Shown: positions 47,517 to 48,108 of the stretch, piece by piece | Layout of the letters: each line of letters opens with the position of its first letter | How positions within the stretch are numbered: position 1 is the first letter of the stretch | Virus record (IMG/VR): IMGVR_UViG_3300006954_000001 | Location: 1 to 48,108 of that record | DNA length: 48,108 nt | DNA from: a virus | Reading direction: 5' to 3' (one strand) | Position numbers and translations under genes: made by a program | The notes under the pieces: generated by a model | Databases searched by the model: none | What the model was told of the DNA's origin: nothing | Seen by the model: only the letters and a program-made list of their open reading frames with translations

Positions 47517-48108
47517 TGGGTACGAACAAGATCACGCCGAACGTCGCCAAGTGGCTGAACGATCCGAGCATCAGCAAGCAGGACGCTCACGATGCGTTCG
47601 GCCCCGATGCGAATGTCCACGATCTGACGCAGGCCGAGATGGACACCAGCACGGGTGTCATCACCACGGGTGGCTCCAGCACCCAGAATGGCGCGGCGCG
47701 TTGGGTTGATCCGGGTGGAAGCAACGACGCCACGCGGGTCATGGAGGTCTACCACTCCGGGCTCTCTCGCACGGTCGGCCTTCCCAAGAAGCACATGGAT
47801 TGGGCTTCCCTGCCGGCCACAGGTGACATCGGGGAGATGGTCTACGTCACGGACCTCCAGATCACCGTGGAGTACCGCGACGCGACGGCCGACGCGGTGT
47901 TGTCGGGGACGGGGCTTGGCGGTTGGCACCCCATCGCTGGCGGGCTGATGCTCGCGTCGAACGCGACCGGCGGTGACATCGAGGCCAATCGCGTCGTGGC
48001 GCTGGTGGGCACCACGGGCACGCGCCGCGCCGCGAAGACGACGGTGGAGAAGCAGCAGAACGTCCTTGGCGTGAACCTGCACAGCGCGACGATTGCCACC
48101 GGCAGCAA
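47516..48108 (+). CDS. Virion fibre-like protein, N-terminal part (gene spans contig ends)
   Basis: ATG 47516 overlaps the stop of the nozzle-like gene (TAATG). The frame runs to the window end and continues at 124 after the overlap is removed, to a stop at 850. The N-terminus (KWLNDPSISKQDAHDAFGPD) may be the tail-attachment part, and a Gly/Thr-rich body follows. Fibre, spike or tail-tip roles are all possible. Confidence 0.75.
   Translation, partial: MGTNKITPNVAKWLNDPSISKQDAHDAFGPDANVHDLTQAEMDTSTGVITTGGSSTQNGAARWVDPGGSNDATRVMEVYHSGLSRTVGLPKKHMDWASLPATGDIGEMVYVTDLQITVEYRDATADAVLSGTGLGGWHPIAGGLMLASNATGGDIEANRVVALVGTTGTRRAAKTTVEKQQNVLGVNLHSATIATGS
47986..48108. repeat. Terminal direct repeat, right copy
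   Basis: Identical to bases 1-123. Removing one copy leaves about 47985 bp. The repeat falls in the middle of the fibre-like gene that starts at 47516. Confidence 0.95.

Overview
The window is an essentially complete genome of a tailed phage with podovirus-type gene content (portal, SU10/DUF5309-like capsid protein, T7/P22-type adaptor and nozzle-like proteins, a 1635-residue internal virion protein). The first 123 bases (1-123) are repeated exactly at the end (47986-48108). One gene reads straight through that junction (47516-48108, then 124-850), so this looks like a circular or circularly permuted molecule of about 47985 bp opened inside a gene. The DNA is very GC-rich. Genes are tightly packed, with many ATGA/GTGA stop-start overlaps and many GTG starts. 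This points to a phage of a high-GC bacterium, but the host cannot be named from the sequence.

Layout. (1) 29091-48108 and 1-10839, plus strand: replication initiator and DnaB-type helicase, small and large terminase, portal, scaffold candidate, major capsid protein, a tandem pair of head-decoration-like paralogs, a virion protein with an alpha/beta-hydrolase-like region, adaptor, nozzle, fibre-like protein, internal virion proteins, then a lysis-type block of small membrane and coiled-coil proteins that includes a free-standing PAS-domain protein. (2) 10754-21702, minus strand: a leftward array of about 27 small genes starting at an XRE-type repressor. It holds an ssDNA-binding-like protein, an HNH nuclease, a DUF3850/ASCH protein, an Acb2/Tad1-hairpin-like candidate, many Cys-rich zinc-ribbon-like mini-proteins, and a proline-type tRNA-like gene near its end. 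(3) 21786-22803, plus strand: a short divergent operon with a ribbon-helix-helix regulator, a Holliday-junction-resolvase-like nuclease and a zinc-finger protein. (4) 23115-28587, minus strand: a second leftward array of small genes, with promoter-like sites near 26223-26251 and 28841-28869.

Regulation. The XRE and RHH genes diverge from an 83-bp AT-rich gap. An inverted repeat there supplies both -35 elements, and both predicted transcripts begin almost at the start codon. The 10-mer GAAATATTCT in that gap recurs upstream of the promoter at 26223-26251, suggesting a shared operator. Strong hairpins follow the ssDNA-binding-like gene, the decoration pair and the convergent gene ends near 23070.

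Not found: integrase, DNA or RNA polymerase, primase, or a recognisable endolysin. The phage therefore probably relies on host polymerases. The regulator pair hints at temperate ancestry or an early/late switch, but integration is not supported. Most small genes have no recognised function; function calls rest on motif reading alone, with no database search.
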